64,000 bases of DNA from Nemophila menziesii. Its lineage: Eukaryota > Streptophyta > Magnoliopsida > Boraginales > Hydrophyllaceae. The stretch spans positions 11,285,840 through 11,349,839 of the forward strand of contig JARWIR010000011.1 of NCBI GenBank assembly GCA_029959085.1, read 5' to 3'. Under the pieces are notes generated by a model, which was not told where the DNA came from, searched no databases, and was given only the letters and a program-made list of their open reading frames with translations. The translations under genes were made by a program, and so were the position numbers. Positions 46,730 through 58,667 of the stretch are shown in pieces. Every line of letters begins with the position of its first letter. Position 1 is the first letter of the stretch.

Positions 46730-48265
46730 GAGTATCTTGTATAATCCAGAAATGTCGGTAACACTGTATATCTTTGAATTATTTTTGAAACTAACACCAG
46801 GAGTGTGTATTATAAAAGTTTCATACTCTTTCTTTGGGATAATATCATACATAAATAAGAGTAGTTGAAATGCACCATATCCAAAAGAAATGATTTACAA
46901 GAAAATCCACACTAGCACGACCAATAAGCCTATGCCATAACCAATGATTATCTTTAAAACTCGATAACTATCTAACTTTGGCACATAAGATTTTTAATTT
47001 TACTATGTAAATACCTACTCTATTCACATTAAAAATAAACTCTTTTTTTAATTTTTTTAAAACATTATATATAGAGGGTTCTAATTTAACCTTATAACAT
47101 TCATCACAAAATTGATTAAATTAAGAAGATAATAAAAAATTCAATTAACAAAAGAACATTTTTTAAAATAATCCATACTACTAATGGTTCCTTTTTTAAA
47201 AACTTCTCCTCCCATGTTATTCGAGAAAGTTACTTTTCCATTACGTCCTTTTCTTGTAATATTGTATAAGAATGATTAATTTCCCTTAATATGCCTAAAT
47301 CATCCACTATCAAGTATCAATATTTTTTTATTGATGCTATTCTTACCGTAAAAGACAATAGAATTAGATATTAGATATTCAAGTTAGGTCTATGGGTATT
47401 AACGCTGCCCTTTCTCTTTAAAATTCTTTTGGCCTTTTACATAGATAAATATGGGAACCATAGGTACAAGTATTTATATCAAAATTGGAAAAAGGAAAGC
47501 TAGAATAGGAAACTATATTTGATGCTCTCACAAAAACGATTTTAGAGTAACGAATATTAACAAAGGGATCAAGACAAAAACTACCATTCTCTTGACGAGT
47601 AACTTGTAAAATTATATTTAACTTTGTGTAAAATTTAAAAACTTCATTCTAGATCTTTTAACTTTTCCAAAAGAAAGGAATTTTATTTGACAATGATGGA
47701 AGTATTATCCTCGAGTTCATTATTGTTTCCTAAAGAAGTTTCTAAAAAGTTTTCAAAAATTTGGTTTTGTTTGATTTAAGAGAGTTTTTTAAATCACGTA
47801 AAAAAAATCATAAGATATTTCAATACCATCATCGGATTAATCTTGAGATAAACATAAGTTAGAGTTAGAGTTTACCTTATCTGCTTCTCCTTTTTAAGTA
47901 TCCATAAAAGAAACATAGTTGGCTACATGATCTTCATCATCACTTTGATTTGAGCAAGAATCAACAGATGTTGCATTAATACCTTAATTGGCTTTTCTTT
48001 TAGAATTTTAGGGAAATTAGATTTGATATGGCCACTTTTATGATAATGATAACAAGTAGGCTCATTCTTCATATGACTCTTGTAAAGTTTTCTTGAGGCA
48101 CCACAATCTTTATATCTTTTGTGTCTCATAAGCTCTATTTTATTTGATGTAATACCCACCAATACACACTTATGTCTTGTATAGAATACCTCTTGACATA
48201 ATATAATACTTTCACCCAGAATAAAACAATAACACACATATCCTTTTGTTTCTCTTTTTAGTAAA
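46730..48265 (-). pseudogene. Copia gag-protease-preintegrase relic, fifth copy
   Basis: Duplicate of 18.49-20.06 kb. The protease reads ILILDSG, stop, FRHIKGN (47,270-47,330). The gag knuckle reads CYHYHKSGHIKSNFP (about 48,030-48,075), again lacking the second and last Cys. A minus-strand frame of 135 codons (47,923-48,330) is open through the knuckle into the LTR-like repeat, so it mixes coding and leader sequence and is not a real protein. Confidence 0.72.
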
Positions 48266-48274
48266 AGATTTTTT

Positions 48275-49015
48275 TGAATTATTACCAATAAACTTTTATT
48301 TATAACATTATATACCATTAAAATCATCATTTTATTAAAATATATTCAACACTTATTTTTTATTTAATAAATACATTATACCCATATCTTTAATTCTACT
48401 ATTTAATTTTTAAAACCATATATATATATTAAAATCTCTCTGTTATACTAAACTAGTTTTAGATATACAAGAAATATTCTCTCCATATTTTTTTTTTTTT
48501 AGTTTAGTTCTACTATTTCTCAACATCTTATGAGTTTTCTCTTTTGATTTTGTTAAACAGGTAATCGATTTGGTAGGATTTATTGAGTTTTATTCTTTTC
48601 ATATGTTTTCATATTTGTTTTCTTATCATAGCAATTATTAAAGTATATATTCCAATGACATTTTTAATCAACTATTTTATGAAAAAATATTCATACAACC
48701 TAGTGCCCAAATTTCTTTTATAGGTCTGAAATCTAAAATAAAATTTATATGGAATAAGCATAATACAAACTATATTGGCTTGAAACCTTGAACAAAATTT
48801 ATATACCCAAATTATTGAAAAAATTATTTTAAGTTTTGAAGACAAGATTAAATATTAATGGGGCTTCGAACCTTGTTTTAAATTATCACCTCGAAATAAA
48901 AAAAAATCACGAAGGCTCAGAACCTTAACATAAAAATATAGTTTTGAAGCAAGATTTGTTTGATGAGGAAAAACTCATATGGATTACATGAATATTACAA
49001 GAAATTAAAAAAAGA
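48275..49015. repeat. LTR-like repeat (to 48,525) and leader repeat
   Basis: Same sequence order as 20,070-20,850. Homology with the 20-kb copy ends near 49,015-49,020. Confidence 0.55.
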
Positions 49016-49024
49016 AAGAATTAT

Positions 49025-49600
49025 GTGTTCTTAAGAATTATGAATATCCAGACATGGGTTTTTTTAATCTGTTAATTTCTTTTCCTTTATTATTATTTTC
49101 ATAATCCAAACAACAATATTGCTTTATTTTTCCTTCTCTTAGTATATTTTATTTCTATTCTTTTTTCTAATTTTAATAATATAAATAAAAATAAATTTAT
49201 AATTGTACAATCAAATAAAAATAATTATTTTCTTATTATATCTCAGAGTCATATGACTTGGGTAAAATTTAATCTTGAGTTTGTTTAACATATTCATTAA
49301 CTATGGTTGAGAGTGGATTTTTTATGTAAATGATAAAATAAGTTATTTAAAATTAAGATTAAGCGAAAAGTAAGAATTTTAACTTTGTCGAGACAATTTG
49401 TGGCAAGCAAATAAGGGTCTAAACTTTTAGTTTTTGAACCAAGGGTGAAATTTAGGCAAACTGAATAGGTGTTCTTTGCACACAGGGATCATCTAGATTT
49501 TCGTATAAAAATACAACTAAGTGTTGAATCCTAAACCTCGTGGGTCTAATCAATAGGATGAGAATAGACTAGAGATATTGTATCCCTTAAAAAAAAAGAC
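49025..49600. other. Unique stretch between duplicated blocks
   Basis: A+T-rich sequence with no gene or repeat recognised. It separates the end of the copia/leader block from the start of block C. Confidence 0.5.
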
Positions 49601-49602
49601 GA

Positions 49603-52600
49603 GAAGGTTGCACCGATTGTGATATAAATAAGCTTAGATATGACATCAACCAATGCCTGATTGATATTCAAAAGGTTGCACTAAATACTCTTAAAGTTCA
49701 AGTGAGGGAAGATGGAAACAACAATGAATCTAAGACCTTAGGAATTTTGTCAAATAAGATAGAAGTTCCATAGGATTCCGAGCAGAAAATCAATGCAACA
49801 TGATAACATTTAATGACCATCCAATAAAGGTGAGTTAAGATGAGATTTAAGAGGTGAAAAGAATTGAAGTGTCAAACATGAGTACTTTTCTAAATACACC
49901 ACATCTATTTCACATAAAATATCATTAGTGAAATATATAAAAAAAATTCCAAATAATATGACAACATGTACTAGAAAATTTGCCATCACTAATGAGAGAA
50001 GACAATTCATAGAGGTGTAATAATTGGGAAATTTGGGTATTCATTTATACTACATGGGTTATTGAGCAAACATTTGAAATATTAAACTTGAGCTTATAAG
50101 ATGTGTTAATTAGGTAAGGTAAGGTGAGTTCTTATAGCCTACTTGCATATTTCATGTCCATTACTCCTTAACCACATCTTATATGATGTGTTTGAGTTAA
50201 TCCTTATGACCCCGACCATGTGGTAGGTTACATATATAGAGATGTCTTAGGAGAGTTGGAATATAAAATATAACACACATATCGACGACCATAATATAAC
50301 CTATTCTTCTTGACATTATTTCATATAAATTATTTTGCATTATGAAACTAAAAATTTCTTAAGAATATATGATATCACTAGCATATATTTTTAATTTATA
50401 TTGGTAGTGATTATGCTATGATTTTTAGTTGTTAGTATCGTTTTTTGCTCTTCTACATTATGGTATATTATTTACTTATTGAAATATTTGTCCCATTTTG
50501 TAGTTAAATAGTCGGGATGAATATGATTTAACTTTTAGGCTATTAGATGATGTATCTACATTTATGGTTATATTAAGTATATCTGATACAATATTTAACA
50601 TGACTTTTTGGTGAAATATTGAATGAAATATGGGTGATTTCCCTGATTTATGTCTTTGTGATGGTATAGAGTCATTTAAGTGTTTTGGAATATTAATATG
50701 ATTTGAGAACTGTAGATAAGAACAGAGTCGTGATTTGATATGGAATGACATAATACATGGATACAAGATCTTTGAGCACATAAAAAGAAACACACCCCAA
50801 GAAGCTCGGGTCAAAGATGGGATAGCTAAAGAAGCAATGATAAAATTTTAGGGCAATGTCTAGATTTAAATTTCAATTAAATAGAAGGGGAAAGATTATT
50901 TATATGAAAAAAATATTATGTTTTTTTATATTATATAAAAGTATTATATATTAAAATTATAAGTTAGGAAATTTTAGAAAGTAATATTTCCTTTCCTTTG
51001 AAATGATCTTGATATTGTAAATTTAAAAACAAAAAATTTATAAGATTTCATGAAAAATGAAATTAATGAAATTATGTTTCTTTAATTTTTTTATATTAAA
51101 AAAATAATAATAACTTATAATCTCATCATCTTTTCCTTTTATTTAATAATAGATATTCAAATAATACATTAATGTAAAAGATAACGAAATTAATACCTTT
51201 GACCCAAAACGAAAAAAAAGAAAAAAAAGCAATACAATAAATATTTGTTGGGTTGTACGAATTATTAAAATATTCAAAATATTCAAATGCATTTGGTTGA
51301 CTTACCCATCTAATTTAGATATAACTCTATGTCAATAGATCGCACATTTAACCCTATAAATACACTCTTTCCACATGTTACCTCAATCGTCAAAATATAG
51401 ACATTTATATGCTTGAAAACTAGTAGTCAAAATAAGAATTAGGATATAGTCTTTCCTTTTCCAAATAATTACGACTTTTGTTTTCTTTCAATTACTGTTT
51501 GAATTTCACAAAAGGTCTTAGTTTAGTGTGTTAGAATACAACCATGTTGATTTCTTCTCTTCATGTTGTGAGGTAGGCTTTGTCTCTACTTTATTTACTC
51601 ATCCAGATACATTTTTTCATTTAAGAAATTCTATTATAAAATATAGTGTAAACTTGAGAGCTTTAGGATTTATTATAATTATTTATGTTGAAAGCTCATA
51701 TTGTTTGAATTCATGGTTTTTAATGATTTTTTTTCAAAATTAGGTATTTTTTATCTTATGAATTAGGTAAAAAGTTAGGTCTTTGTTTAAATTGATTTCT
51801 TTAGGTTTGTTGAATTTCCACATATTAATTTTTGGAAACAAATCTAAAGATGCTTTTTGTGTCCCTTAATGTGGTGTTTTCAAGGCTTTGATTTGAAAAA
51901 TTATGTTTTTTTTAGGGACATATGAAATTTTTTTAGGGTTTTAACTGATTGTCTTATATGTAAAGAGCACCCATCTATTTAAGGGAAAGTACAATATACC
52001 TTTTTTAGTTCCAAAACTCGCAATTTAGAACTTCTTTTAATGATTATTTTCATTCTTACCCAAATGCTTGTTCGAAAAGTTAGATAGAATTTGTGAAATT
52101 ATTATTTTTCCCTTATTTAAATTATTAAATGATTTAGGATAAAATACCAAATTACCCCGTATGGTTTAAAAAAGTATAAATACCCCTTATGTTTCTTTAA
52201 CGTATGATAACTCACCACTATTTTTGATAACTCTGTGCAACTCGGTGCAACCAATCATATAAGATTTAGTGTTATATTGAGTACAAGAGGTGAGTTTCCA
52301 TGAGTTAGGAGACCATAGGAGTTATTTGTCACTTTTAATATTGTAGGTAGTTTTTTACTCTTTGATAAACCATAGAGGGTATTTGGTATATTACCTAATT
52401 ATATATTTCTTTCTTTTTAAAAGTTCCCAAACAAATCCATGGTGTTCCTGTCATCGATTAGTATTTTTTGTTACTCATGATTATGTAATTTGAATTTTAG
52501 TTTAAATGATCACTATATTTTTGCAAATATAATGTCTTTTTATGAATTATTTTTACTATACATTAATGTACATATTTATTAATTTTAACACTGCTTTATA

Positions 52601-52707
52601 TTTTTTCATTTTTGTATAGATAATCTAATTAAGAGGTATGATGTTTAATGTTTACGACAGAAATATGATCGATGTTCATAACATTTCAAATTTTACCTTC
52701 TACACAA
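49603..52707 (+). repeat. Segmental duplication block C, copy 2
   Basis: Partner of 12,346-15,608, lacking the 150-bp MITE. It includes the 275-bp MITE-like element at 52,134-52,398 and the retroelement-like segment at 50,590-50,860. Homology is interrupted exactly by the p23-bearing element at 52,708. About 20 bp of matching sequence (TATCTTTTGATACAWCATGG) may resume at 53,470. Confidence 0.9.
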
Positions 52708-53458
52708 ACAGCTAGCTAAGCCACACATAAAGCTCAAATGGCAGCCAATTTTAAATTCCTCTAAATGCAATTCTTCTTCTTCTTCTTCTATCCAAATTAT
52801 GAGTTTGAAGCAGCCGCAGCCTCTACTTTCGCTGGTTCCTCACCCTTTGCCTTCTCCTCTTGCTTTTTAACTTCTGCCTCTGCAAAAAACAACACACCAA
52901 ACAAAATGAGATATTTTCATACAACATATTTATTATATATTTACAAGTGCGCATTAATATTATATACCTTCATCATCACTTTCATCAAATTCACCTTCAC
53001 CCTTACCCTCATCACCCATGCCAGCACCCATGTTACCAAATTTCTGCATTACATAACATCAAAACATACCATCATTAGATAACCAAACAACTTAATAATT
53101 TATGGTAGAAATGGTAATAAACAAAATCTTACAGATAAGTCCATGCCTCCCATGCCTTCAATACCTCCCATACCACCAAGTTTCTGCATTAATATTAACA
53201 AGTTATAACATAACACTCAGATAATCCAGATTTCATATTTCAAAACAGAGCAGAAAAGAAACTACTTACTGAGAAGACAAATCCATCCATACCACCCATA
53301 CCTCCCATACCTCCCATACCACCCATGCCTCCCATACCTCCCATGACACCCATACCACCCATACCACCCATACCACCCATACCACCCATGCCATCCATGG
53401 AACTCATAGAATCCATGTCCATGGGAGGCTTAGCTTTTTGTGTGGCTTAGCTAGCTGT
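52708..53458. mobile_element. Pack-type DNA transposon carrying a p23 gene fragment
   Basis: Ends at 52,708-52,734 and 53,432-53,458 are 27-bp inverted repeats with one mismatch, starting ACAGCTAGCTAAGCCACACA. Between them is the 3' part of a plant p23 gene with introns kept, so capture was from genomic DNA and not from mRNA. The duplicated block at 15.6 kb is uninterrupted at this point (CTACACAAATATCTC), which shows the empty site. No clear target duplication is visible. Nine extra bases (TGGGTTTCC) lie at the right border. The superfamily is unassigned. No transposase is encoded. Confidence 0.78.
52797..53422 (-). CDS. Truncated p23-like co-chaperone tail, four exons, 120 codons
   Basis: Exons on the minus strand are 53,422-53,270, 53,183-53,133, 53,043-52,968 and 52,879-52,797. 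Every intron has GT and AG borders and the phases agree (0, 0, 1). The first exon starts at an ATG with an in-frame stop upstream and encodes MDMDSMSSMDG, ten M-G-G repeats and DGFVFS. Then come KLGGMGGIEGMGGMDLS, KFGNMGAGMGDEGKGEG with an acidic EFDESDDE, and a basic/acidic end AEVKKQEEKAKGEEPAKVEA before TAA. This is the Gly/Met-rich and acidic C-terminal tail of plant p23, an HSP90 co-chaperone. The CS domain that binds HSP90 is absent. The frame is fully intact, unlike every other gene fragment in the window. Whether it is expressed is unknown. Confidence 0.72.
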
Positions 53459-53469
53459 TGGGTTTCCTT

Positions 53470-54475
53470 ATCTTTTGATACATCATGGTTAAGCTCAGTA
53501 ATCCACTATGCTTTACAGTATAATGTCCAAGAAGTTCAAATCTCGTACACAAAATGTTTTATCTCTGCGATACAAGTACAACTTCTTAAAAGTATTTAAT
53601 CCATGTGTTATGCTAATGTAAATATTATATTTATGTGTTTTAGGAATTTAAATGTAATTTAGATCCTTTAGTTTTAGAAGATTGATCAAGTTTGTAATTA
53701 TTTATGAAGTATAATAATATTCTCTTTTTATGTGTGTTTAATTTTATTTCTAGTCCCTGTCTTTTTCATTTCTCTTGCTTAAGTTAGCACCTAATTAATT
53801 GATATTGTAGTGCTCTATAATTGTTCTGTTTATCCTCTACCACAAATTGTAAATGTAAATAATAAGTTGCATGTCTTGTTTCTTCTCTAAACTCGAAAAA
53901 AAACATAAATATCACGTGCTATTTTAAAGGAATAATATACTATTGATAGTTTACATTAATCTTTCTATAGAAAAAATGCTATATTTGATTCTTGTGAGAG
54001 GTGAGCTTGGCATGTCACATGGCTCACCATTTTAATGTTGAGGTTATAGGATAAGTCAGGGCCAAGAAAAATTCAAACTTTAATTTGTCCCATCTAGGAT
54101 TAGCCCTAGTTCGGCTTAGACCATCATAAGGCAAAATCAGCATGCACATGTTTTTCCCGAAGGTTCAAATGGCAGTCTCAAGTGCTAAAGTATATTGCAT
54201 TTTCTCTCTCTATATCTTGTTCTACTTAGTCTTATCTGAATAAAGTGGAGAAATGGGAGACCTTTATTTTGTTCTACAATTCATCAATTATTATGAAAGA
54301 AATCTTTTACAACAAAAATGGAAAAAAGGATAATAGTACACCCTCTATGTAAATTGTGTTGGTTCAATCATTCAAAGCATTTATATATATGTATATATAT
54401 ATGTGTGTGTAAAGGTAGAAATATTTTAATTAGATATCTTTGTTGGCATGTTAATGGACGTGAGTATATATTATA
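53470..54475. other. Stretch with no recognised gene
   Basis: A+T-rich, with a TATATATGTATATATATATG run near 54,382-54,410. No coding frame or transposon terminus was recognised. Confidence 0.5.
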
Positions 54476-54959
54476 ATTATTTATTTCGGAAATATTAAGA
54501 AGGTGATGTTGTATCTATATGGGTGTTGTCATTAATTTATATATTTTAATCCACATAGTTTTAATTATCGTGTTACCATCTAATCTCATGTATCTCATAT
54601 CGGTTTAACTCGAACTTTCAATTTGTTTAGTTCCTAGGGTAATTTCTTGGACTTTCCCCTATCTTTTACACAAATAGACGATCCCACAATTAGATTGAAG
54701 AATATTCATTAGTATAAGAGAAGAAATGTATGATTATTAAACTGATATCAAGTATACTACTGAACTAGGAAAATCCAATAATTATGTATTACACAAAGGT
54801 TACACAAGTTTTATTTACAAGTTTGTATTTATGCACTAGTTTCCAACCACCAACAGATTAAGTCGTCAATAAAGGATGTTTTTGTCAATCTATCAAACAC
54901 AAAATTACATGTTTAAATGGTCTTGCAAATATCACCCCTTTCGATGGTAATTTACTGTA

Positions 54960-55150
54960 GAGTAATGATATTTGTCACCCTTTTTGTATCACCCTTTTAT
55001 CACCTCCTAGGTGTATGCCTACATGTACCAATGAATGAATTTCTCTATCCTATTTAATTTTTCTCTATCTGCTATCAAAGGAAATCAAAAAGTATATATA
55101 GAAGGGTGATAAAATGGTGACACGAAAAGGGGTGACATATATCATTACTC
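54960..55150. mobile_element. 191-bp MULE-type MITE, family A, copy 2
   Basis: It has the same ends and length as 11,006-11,196 (GAGTAATGATATTTGTCACC; inverse at the right). A perfect 9-bp duplication, TTTACTGTA, flanks it at 54,951-54,959 and 55,151-55,159. The opposite inverted arm shows the empty site: at about 58,203-58,211 there is one TACAGTAAA, the reverse complement. The insertion therefore happened after the two arms separated. Confidence 0.92.
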
Positions 55151-55619
55151 TTTACTGTAACGTCTTTTTATTAGATATAGTGTCGGTTCTAGAATCTTGA
55201 ACCTTAAGTCATCATTCAAGTTTGTGTTTTGGAACTCCTTCGAGTTATAGATAAATGTACAGAAATATGATTCATGAAGATCAATTATATTGGTAATCGA
55301 AGTATAGAATGCTCAATGAAACCTCTGGATAAAATCATTCACGGTGAACCTGATTCCAAAATTCACACAAAAATCGTGGTGATATAAATTTTATGAAGTA
55401 TTTCAATTAGGGTATAGCTACTAGTACCCCAATGGACAATTCCCTTTTGATTTTAAAAAAAATCTTTTTTACCCCTAATTTTTTTGTATAAATAGCTGAT
55501 TTGATCTTTTACTTATGATGTGCATAACTTGTATAGCTTGACACCGTGTATTTTGACAAATTAATCACTAGTATTACAACAATAATATTTGTGACTCTGT
55601 TTCACTAGGACAAAAACTC

Positions 55620-56460
55620 TTAATCAATAGAGTTTATGCTAAATTACCTCTTAACTTGAGATGTTTTGGGTATAAACCCTAACTATTAATTAAGGTTTAT
55701 TTTAATGAATTTGGGATTTCTTATTTAAAATAATTATGGATTGTTTTTGTTGTAATTATCTTTGTGCCTCATGATAAATCCTTGTATGGTGTACAGCTAT
55801 TTAGGTTTGTTAGCTATTAAATTACGCTCGTGAATGGGGATTTGGTAGTGGAACCAGGTTAATTACGCCTTTTCGAGTTGAAGACCCGGAAGAGCTAAAC
55901 TAACTAGGTAATCACATAGGGTTTGAACTTTAGGCGTCTAGATAACATGCGTATAATTCACTCGGAAGAGGTTCCTAGGGTTAGATTGTAGGGCCCTACT
56001 TATCCGAAAGGAACTAAGGGAGACCTTAGAATCTTGATTAGCAACAATGTTCTGTTTACCCTTTGAATTGCAAGTAACTCTAAGCTATAGTTAGTGGGAA
56101 TTACAAGTGTCTCAATCTACATTTCTCTTCCTGTCCACAGCCTTAACTTGATTTCCTTAGTTAATTTAGTAGTTAATCATTATCTTAGTAGCTACTTTAA
56201 CAAAAACCATATATAAATCTTTTCTTTTAGTCTTTTTATTAATAATGAATAGCTAGTCCTAAACTCATAAATCCCTGTGTAGACAATAATTCACTTAATT
56301 TCTATATTACTTGGCGACCCGTACACTTGCGAACCTCAACTACCTTAGCGTTGATTTATAATTATGCTTTAGGAGACAACACCAGTCATTTGGTGACCTT
56401 TTTTAATTCGAGGAGATATTAGGTACCATCTAGTGTCGATTCAACTTTTTCACTTGATTA
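55620..56460 (+). repeat. Gypsy-LTR-like sequence between the arms
   Basis: Less A+T-rich than the surroundings. A run of short words typical of plant Gypsy LTR 3' regions (GAAAGGAACTAAGGGAGACC; GTAACTCTAAGC; CTTGGCGACCCGTACACTTG) leads to a degenerate end near 56,400. It contains no coding. The assignment rests on overall resemblance only. Confidence 0.35.
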
Positions 56461-56568
56461 GTTGATAAATATGAATAAATAAATTGGCTAAAGGCATGCA
56501 ACCCAAAAGAGTTGTACACCCCACATAGAAGCTCAATATGTTTTTCAAATAATTCAGGGTCATTTGGC

Positions 56569-56853
56569 TTAGACGCAAATTATACTAGCTATGTTAATTG
56601 GTTGGGGAGGTGAAGAATGGGTGTTGTTTGAAAAAAAGTCAGTATAAGAGTCGTTATCAATCGAAAAAGAAGAAGTACAACTAACTTCAAGAGTAATCCT
56701 CTCGGGGGACATAAATAGGGCTCCAATTGAGAAATCCAAGGTAGAGTCCTTGGGATAAGAGGTTGCGATGGCAAAGGATGAAGGCCGAGATCTTTTTAAT
56801 TCCCTTCCAAAATAATCCTTGGAGCCTCTCACTGAACTACCTTTACGAGACAT
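56569..56853 (-). other. Open frame of 94 codons, no family recognised
   Basis: It starts MSRKGSSVRGSKDYFGREL, is rich in Ser, Arg and Lys at the start and acidic later (DNDSYTDFFSNN). Base composition is well above the local G+C level. It could be the start of a retroelement gag or a captured exon. It lies between the inverted arms, next to Gypsy-like sequence. I cannot name it. Confidence 0.3.
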
Positions 56854-56859
56854 AAAAAA

Positions 56860-57770
56860 CTCAAAATTACCAAATAAGATACCTTAAAGAGAAGAAATTT
56901 ACTACTCTAGAAAAGTATTAGTGGAAGAGTTATTCGACCACTAGTAAGCTATCATGAAGGTGCCCAAAGAAAATTCACATCAGCAATAAGAACAGTATAA
57001 CAGAGTGACACCATATATAGGGAAATAGTGATGATTCGCCTTCCCGAGGTCATAATGATCTAGACAACCCGAAACCCGCGTGATAATGTACGTAACATCC
57101 CACAATTACCAAGATAATTATGAGGATGTGGCCATTTGTGATTAAACACGTGTCGCACGATAGCATGCAAGTTAAACAGTTGTAACTGACATCCACTTCA
57201 ACATTAAGATATGGTTGTATTCTTCAAATGGTCCCACATGGATGCTTTGTCCCGATTCTACAAATTCAAGGGGTGTGGATTGGGTCGATTAACTTTATGT
57301 CATGGTTTCGGTTGAACTACACCCTCGACAAACCTCTATGATATAGTATCGAGCACTCAACATGTCCATGAGGAAGCCAATGAGCCTATCACCAAGGTAA
57401 TGAACATATAAGCTTGCCCCAAAGATATTCCATAAGGATGCGACAAAAGTCCAACAAGGTATTCCCGAGTTTTCCTTATCTATGATTCCCATAACATGCA
57501 CTTAATGTGGTATCACTTAAATACTTACACTTTTCATATCACAATCGGAGCTAGTCCAATATATATTTTCCTCGATCCTCGATCCCAATAGTGACTTAAC
57601 TGTCAGAGTACAATCGGGAAAGACACCTTCAAGTGGTCCTAACCTTTGTCCTGTTTCATGATTCTAAGCTCGATTGAATATAGAGTTCACACAAATCATA
57701 ATTTATCGCATCAATCAAAGATTCATCATTAGTGTAATTATATTGATCTGGATTTTTACGCTCTATAACC
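56860..57770. other. Internal region between the arms, unrecognised
   Basis: Moderate G+C content, with words such as CGAAACCCGCGTGATAATG. No long frame is open and no family was identified. It is probably retroelement-derived like its left neighbour. Confidence 0.35.
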
Positions 57771-58667
57771 AACCGTTGTCACAAATATCAAGATAAGAAT
57801 TACAAATATTACTGCTGTTATACTAGTGATTAAATAGTCAAAATGCACGGTGTCAAGCTATACAAGTTATGTAGGCCACAAGTAATTTTTACTAGGGTCA
57901 AAAAATATTTTTGTAAAATCAAAAGAGAAATGTCTATTGGAGATACTAGTAGCTACATCCCTGAGTATAATTCTTCCTAAAATTCACATCACCACAATTT
58001 TTTTGTGAATTTTGGAACTAGGTTCACCGTGGATGATTTTATCCAGAGGCTTCATTGAACATTCTGTACTTCGATTACCAACATAATTGATCATCTTGAA
58101 TCACATTTCTAAACATATATCTACAAATCGATGGAGTTCCAAAACACAAATATGAATGATGACTTCAAGTTCAAGATTCCAGAACTGACACTTGATGGAC
58201 GTTACAGTAAATTAACATTGCAAGGAGCGATATTTGCAAGACCATCTAAAAAGGTGATTTTGTGGTAGAAAATATTGACAAAAACATCTTTGATCGAAAA
58301 CATAATCTGTTGATTGGTGGAAACTATTGGAAAAAGAACACATGTAAATAAAATTTGTGTAACCTTTGTGTAAAACAAGATTGTTGGATTTTCCTAGTGA
58401 GATAGTTTTTATAATCACACATTATGCTCTTATACTATTGAATATTCTTCAATCCAATTGTGTTGTGTAATAGACAGGGGAAAGTTTGACAATTTACCCC
58501 TCGATGGGAGCTAAAAAATTGAAAGTTCGAGTTAAACCAACCTAACATACAAGAGCTTAGACGGTGACACTCAATATAGATAATTAATACTATTTCTATA
58601 GAAAATATATAAATTAATGACAACCATAGAAATACAACAGACACCTTCACCAAAAAATAAATAGATA

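Larger units (their letters stand above)
54478..58665. mobile_element. 4.2-kb element or structure with about 0.9-kb inverted arms
   Basis: The left arm 54,478-55,620 (including the 191-bp MITE) pairs inverted with 57,775-58,665: GGTTTAACTCGAACTTTCAA (54,602) with its inverse near 58,530, GATTGAAGAATATTC with its inverse near 58,445, and GTATAGCTTGACACCGTG with its inverse near 57,850. Long inverted termini with unrelated internal sequence suggest a Mutator-like or Foldback-like element. No transposase frame was recognised inside and no clear target duplication outside, so an inverted duplication is the alternative. Confidence 0.6.

Noticed and set aside
47923..48330. 135-codon frame and its 104-codon relative at 19,728-20,042 as a real gag protein
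   Set aside because: The frame reads from LTR-like sequence into a zinc knuckle lacking two Cys and ends in the wrong frame for the acidic linker. It is a fortuitous join.
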